A stretch of DNA of 64,000 nucleotides from Selaginella moellendorffii (lineage: Eukaryota > Streptophyta > Lycopodiopsida > Selaginellales > Selaginellaceae): NCBI RefSeq assembly GCF_000143415.4, contig NW_003314320.1, positions 246,586 through 310,585 of the forward strand. Reading direction: 5' to 3'. Within the stretch, counting starts at the first letter, position 1, and the number at the start of each line of letters is the position of its first letter. This document shows positions 59,328-64,000 of the stretch, piece after piece. Below the pieces are notes generated by a model that was not told where the DNA came from, did no database searches, and saw nothing but the letters and a program-made list of their open reading frames with translations. A program made the position numbers and the translations under genes.

Positions 59328-62300
59328 CTATTGCTTCCTGCCAGCAGTCTCCGCAGTGCGTTGCCGCATCATCTCGTTCACCGCCGCTCGTCGTCGAGAC
59401 TCCATTTGGAGCTGGTTTCTTCTTGAATGTTCTCTCAGGTCCCTGCCAAGAGATGGTTAGTCTCTGTGCGAAAACCACAAAGAAGAAAAAGGATAGAGGT
59501 ACTTACTTGCAGCGAGGCACGCGGCAGTCCGCTTGCTTGCAAGATCTCGCATGTAGTTGCATGAAGCTCCACATCCTCTTGCAGTGCAAGCAGTTCCCGA
59601 TAACTCGCTTTTGGCATGTCATTCCGTGCCGGAACAGCCTCTTGAGATCTCCGCAGTTTGGATATTGGCACTGTGTTGTGCAGCACTTCGAAGCGTGAAC
59701 GAGTAACTCCTGCATCATCTTAAGCTGGACAAGGAAATAAAAATGTTGTGAGCAGTGACAGAACGTTCAATTTCACACAAACCTGTTGCACCCGCTGTTG
59801 CCTCGCTTCCTTGTTCTGAGCATTCCGCTCCGATGCTGATGGATGTTGCACGAGCTTGTGAGGATGCTTCCTTGTCTCCTCCTTGTAATAGCAGCCATTG
59901 CAAACGTCGTACTCTGTACAGGTCTCGCACTTCCAGCCTTGTCCTGGTTCTATGTCGTGGGTGCAAATGCAGCACGTCACCACGAACGCCGGGGCCATAG
60001 GATTATGCAAGTGGTAAAGCACCATCATAGACGAGTGCTTGGCCCGCCGCAGTGTGTCGTACTGATAGTGATTCCCCTGGCAGAGGGTCAAAAACGCGTG
60101 TCTGGTGTCAAAGAATTCACTCTCCATTAAGTCATCATTATCCTTGGTGTCTGGTGGAACATCGGTAACTTCGATCTACACAGCACACAAACAAGTGTGT
60201 CATTATCAAAACCAACAATTCTCTCGGATGATTACTCACCGGAGTTAGATAATGCATTTCCTTGCTATTGACAGGATGTCTTTCCCTTTCGTCCAGTTTT
60301 AGCTCTGCTTCATGGCACCTGCACAAAGCAAGCGGAGTTGCCAAACTACCGGAGCAAGTAATTGAAAGATTCTTACCTATCACAAAGCTGAAAGGTCTTA
60401 CAAGGCCGGCAAACCCAGCGGCAGCCCGTCAATATAAAGTTTCTACAGTGTGTGCAAGTGTGCTGTAGATGAACCATAATAAAATCTTCCTTCATTTGCA
60501 TTATCGACTCCCCAAGCTGCAAGGAAAAAGCACGATGTAAATTCATGGCATTGGAAAAAGAAAAACCCACCTTCTGCATGAGTTGCGCATCTTTTGAAGC
60601 GTTGATAGCCATTTCCGCCTGAGCAGCAGTCTTTGTGGCGCGTTTCGTTGGCGGTTTTTTAATCTTTCCCTTTTTCTGCTGCTTTGATCCATCATCGTCA
60701 TCCTGCTGTTGTAGTTGCAGTATCATATCTTCTGCGGCACCCGGCCAATAATCACCATCGAAATATGGAAGCCTTGCAGCGGTCACTTTGGCCTTGCACT
60801 CGCCAGGAGATATGAAAAAAAAGTCATAGAAATTGGTAATCTCGACAACAATATTTTCCCTGGACGCTTTCCTAAGCATCGTTAAGTACCTGAGAATATA
60901 ACACAAAAAGGGGGGGAAAGGTCAATGAACTGAAAGAATAAGATGGAAACCACATACCATTCTCGCAACTTGTCCGACTTTGGAGTCTTCTGAATTTCAG
61001 GGTGACAATAAAGAATGTAATCCTCGCCCTTCAGAGGCGGACACGCCCAAATGTAGCAACTGGTAAAACCTCTCCTTTTACAATACTCCAAGTAAGCAAT
61101 CTGCAAGGAATATCAAGTTACAAAAAGTAAGGTAAGAAGAGAGAAAATTTACCAGCAATTCATGATAAACGAAAGTTCTTAGTGCCTCTCCGTTTGGTGT
61201 TTTCACCTCTGCTGGTCTGAAGTATTTGACGGAATCCAAATAAGAAAGATACACCCGCCGCTGATTTGGTTGCGCAGACTCCACTCCAAACTCTTGAACG
61301 TACATTCCAAAAAGACAAACCTCCACTCCTTCAATCTTTTGAAAAAGTAGCACTGCCTGGAAATTCCAACCAGTCAGAGAAAAAAGGACTACCAAATATA
61401 AAAATAACTTTCACCTTTGATTTATACGGGAATTCAGTAGAGTAATCCTCCTCTTGAAAGATTTCTAGAAACCGAGGTTTGACTTCCAGCCTTTTATCCA
61501 CGGAGGAAACAACCCTCACGACCAGCCCCTCCGCGCCGAGAACCTTCACGCAGTTATCTGAGTACATTCGTGTAAAAACAGTGAGCTGCATACCTCGTCA
61601 TGGCTTCTCCCTTCCTTTCTAGCGCGCTCAGATCGCTCCTGCCTGAGCTTCAGAGTGAGTCTGGACTCGAGGTGATCGCTTAGCCACGTCCGAGGAAGGT
61701 CTTTGGCTCCGAGGACAGCCGAGACTGGCAGTGGATCTCTTTCGCCCGACTCCATTTCAGCCATGCAGCACTCGGGACAAGTATACTCCGCTTCTCCACC
61801 CTCATTCCTCCTGCTATTGAAAAGCGCGCAGGTTTGATGTTGCCATAAGTTACACTTGTCGCAGCACACCCACTGCGAAAATCAAACTTGAGTACAGAAA
61901 TCCCGTTTGCAAACGACATAGCTTACCGCCTCTTCTTGCTCTTCGTCGTGCTTCCTTTTCTCCAAGCACGACTTAGCGTACGTAAGGCCTTCCAATTCGA
62001 CATTCTCCGTGCGAACATCGTTGTAACAAGGAATGCAAAAGTAGTGTCGAGTTTCACGAACCGCTGTTGTATAGTAGAGTGCGTTTCGCTTCACTCGTAT
62101 CCCGCAGCTCGTGCAATAAATAGGTGGTGGATCGAAGAAAAGCTTCTCAACTGCACACAATCTACAAGCGTGCTCGTTTGCCTGAAGTTCCATGGCCTGG
62201 TTCTTCTCTGCTTTGGACTTGCTCTGCTAAGAAAATGAATGAGCACGAGAAAGAAACTCTAGTGATTCCTCACGTACCTGGCCAACCCACTGTCTTAAGC

Positions 62301-64000
62301 TCACAATGTGTTGCTTGATTTGCTCGATGGTGAAGATCTCTGTTAGCGAGACGCCAACTATTTTCGGCTTTCCTCCTTTGCCAATCCTTGGACCAGACTC
62401 GTGCTTAACAATCGCGTTCCCGGGATGCTTCACGTCACTTGCTACAGGCTCCGGCTTCACGTTCCGGACGCCACCACCATGAGGTGCTTCAGCCTTCACA
62501 GCTTTGATAACCTCTTTCGACTCGACCTTGACGGGTCCATCACCATTCTCCATAGTAGTAGAGTCTGGCGACGCCACCTTGGGCCGTTTCAGAGGTGGCT
62601 GGCCACCATCTTTAGAACCCGGAGGAGATCCCATCTGGTCTGCTGGCGGAGGGTGAGTTTGCTTTAAGATGGCCTGCCGGACAGGTCCACAAACCGGGCA
62701 TCTAGCGTCACGACACGACTGATGGTGTGTGAGCAACTTCATCGAGGCACTGCACCGCGGATATTGGCACTCACGATCCCGGCATTTGGACATGTGACTT
62801 AGCAGCTGGCGAGCAGTTTGGCAGTGAGGACTGCATATGCACTGTCCACCCGCGGCGGAGCATTTCGTTGCATGACGGAGAAAAAGTAGCCAGCGCTGCT
62901 GCTTGAGGTACTGCTGAGCACGAGTACTGCTGATCACTGGCTGGGGTCCCGTTCCAGAGCCGTTGCTTTCAGGCTGGGCAGCCGCTCCTCCCGGAGTTGA
63001 TACCATAGACGACGGACTTCCTTGTTCCTGCTTCAAAACGGCAGGAGCAGGCTGTGGTGATTGTTGGTGCTCGGTCACTTGCACGCTCTCGTTCACCGGC
63101 TCCGGCTTCGGTTGTAAGGTCTCACTATTCGGAGTTTGTAACTGTTTCTGTGTCTCCGGGAACACGACATGATTCTCGTTGGCGATGTTTTTCACCTCCC
63201 TCTCTTGCGCCTGCCATGTTTGCTGAACCTGCGGGGACGGTTTTTGATCCGACTGCTCCATCTGAACAACAGGTCCCGGGACAACATTCTGGACGTCTAA
63301 TGAGGTCTTGGTTAAGTCAGAGAGTTGCTGGAACGTTGTTCCCTGATCTTGCTGTTGCGGCTGCTGCTGTTGTGCGGCTTGTTGCCTTTGCTGCAGCTGC
63401 TGCATTTGTTGCTGCAATTGCTTCTGGTGATGCTGTTGCTGCTGCTGCATTCGCTGTTGCTGTAAGCTCATCGCCACCCCTTGCTGTTGACTCGAAGATT
63501 TCGCAAGTTGAGGATTAATTGCGTTTAGAGCAACTCCATTGTTCACAAGGCCACCTGTTGTTGATGGAGTATACAAGTTACCCCCAGGTCCAGCCAAGTC
63601 CGCAGCATTCATGGCATAGCTGCCATTGGAAACGGCGGAGCTCAGCGCTACATAACGAACTCGTCAGTAAAAACACATCGCTGGACAGGAAAGAGCTAGC
63701 TTACTTTGCATCCGTTGTTGTTGGTTCAAACGCTGTTGCTGTTGTAGCATATACTGAGCTTGAGCTTGATTCGGGTAATCGTGCACTGCAACGTTTCCGT
63801 TCGCTAGGTGAGAACGATTCATCACCATACCATTCGCTAGTCCGTTTGCTGTCTTCACTTGAGAAGCACCGTTCATATGAGCACGAAGGATATGACCATT
63901 GGAAGCCGCGAGCTGCTGCGGTTGCACGGAAGCCATCGAGATGTCGCTGACTTTAGGGAAGTTCGACACACTGGGCGACTGCTGTGGCATGCTGAGACCC
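59328..64000 (-). CDS. CBP/p300-type histone acetyltransferase, HAC family (5' end off window)
   Basis: A minus-strand gene of many exons. On the protein, in order: a Gln-rich N-terminus (about 63,990-63,000; poly-CAG), a TAZ1 zinc finger (about 62,910-62,670: HATKC...CICSPHC...[14 protein letters not shown]), a helical segment ([19 protein letters not shown]), a PHD-type zinc region (CRLCAVEK...[18 protein letters not shown]), the KAT11 HAT domain (about 61,580-60,570, with [43 protein letters not shown] and [12 protein letters not shown]), ZZ1 ([16 protein letters not shown]), ZZ2 ([19 protein letters not shown]) and TAZ2 (about 59,730-59,510). It ends with [14 protein letters not shown]. 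Plant HACs are nuclear lysine acetyltransferases and transcriptional co-activators. The start lies beyond 64,000. Confidence 0.95.
63340..63500 (-). repeat. CAG/CAA-rich glutamine tract in HAC
   Basis: Interrupted CTG/TTG runs on the plus strand (QQQQ... on the protein) form a long polyglutamine region in the HAC N-terminus. Mixed codons make it less prone to slippage than a pure CAG run. Confidence 0.8.

Overview
The window is nuclear DNA from a land plant with a very compact genome. Most introns are about 50-100 bp, intergenic gaps are often under 200 bp, and plant-only families are present (TPLATE-complex TML, an IRX15/GXM-type DUF579 protein, an RCC1-FYVE-BRX protein, a plant HAC-type acetyltransferase). 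Protein character, tiny introns and a homologue of the animal/algal protein C11orf65 (MFI) suggest a seedless vascular plant, most likely a lycophyte such as Selaginella. That organism call is inference.

Left half (1-32,078): the dominant structure is a head-to-tail segmental duplication of about 14.8 kb. Unit A is about 2,490-17,335 and unit B about 17,345-32,078. The left breakpoint lies inside an RLT-type DDT-domain chromatin-remodelling gene and the right breakpoint inside an exon of the MFI homologue. The outer edges therefore keep one intact RLT (1-5174, its start lies off the window) and one intact MFI (31,675-33,289). At the A/B junction a truncated MFI head abuts a headless RLT, with 9 bp of filler between them. 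Each unit also carries two Crinkler-like kinase-fold genes (5,556-7,216 and 11,945-14,042; copies at 20,412-22,072 and 26,720-28,814). Between them is an AT-rich block with a decayed Ty3/Gypsy pol, and on the minus strand a decayed LINE-type reverse transcriptase. The copies are nearly identical in genes and flanks but clearly diverged in the Gypsy block.

Right half (33,300-64,000): dense, mostly housekeeping genes. In order they are a small possibly mitochondrial protein (+), an unrecognised ~790-aa protein (-), eIF4E (-), TML (+), proteasome subunit beta-7/PSMB4 (-), an RCC1-FYVE-BRX protein without a PH domain (+), organellar cysteinyl-tRNA synthetase (+), mitochondrial ribosomal protein uL29m/L47 (+), complex I subunit NDUFS8 (-), nucleolin (+), an IRX15/GXM-like DUF579 protein (+), an inositol 1,3,4-trisphosphate 5/6-kinase (-), a proline-rich membrane protein (-), an SLC37-type glycerol-3-phosphate/sugar-phosphate transporter (+), and a CBP/p300-type histone acetyltransferase (-, its 5' end is off the window).

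Several pairs share very short divergent promoters (eIF4E/TML 89 bp; NDUFS8/nucleolin 160 bp). Telo-box motifs (AACCCTAA) recur upstream of many genes. No rRNA, tRNA or CRISPR array was recognised. The region most worth pursuing is the duplicated Crinkler-like effector array and its retroelement surroundings.
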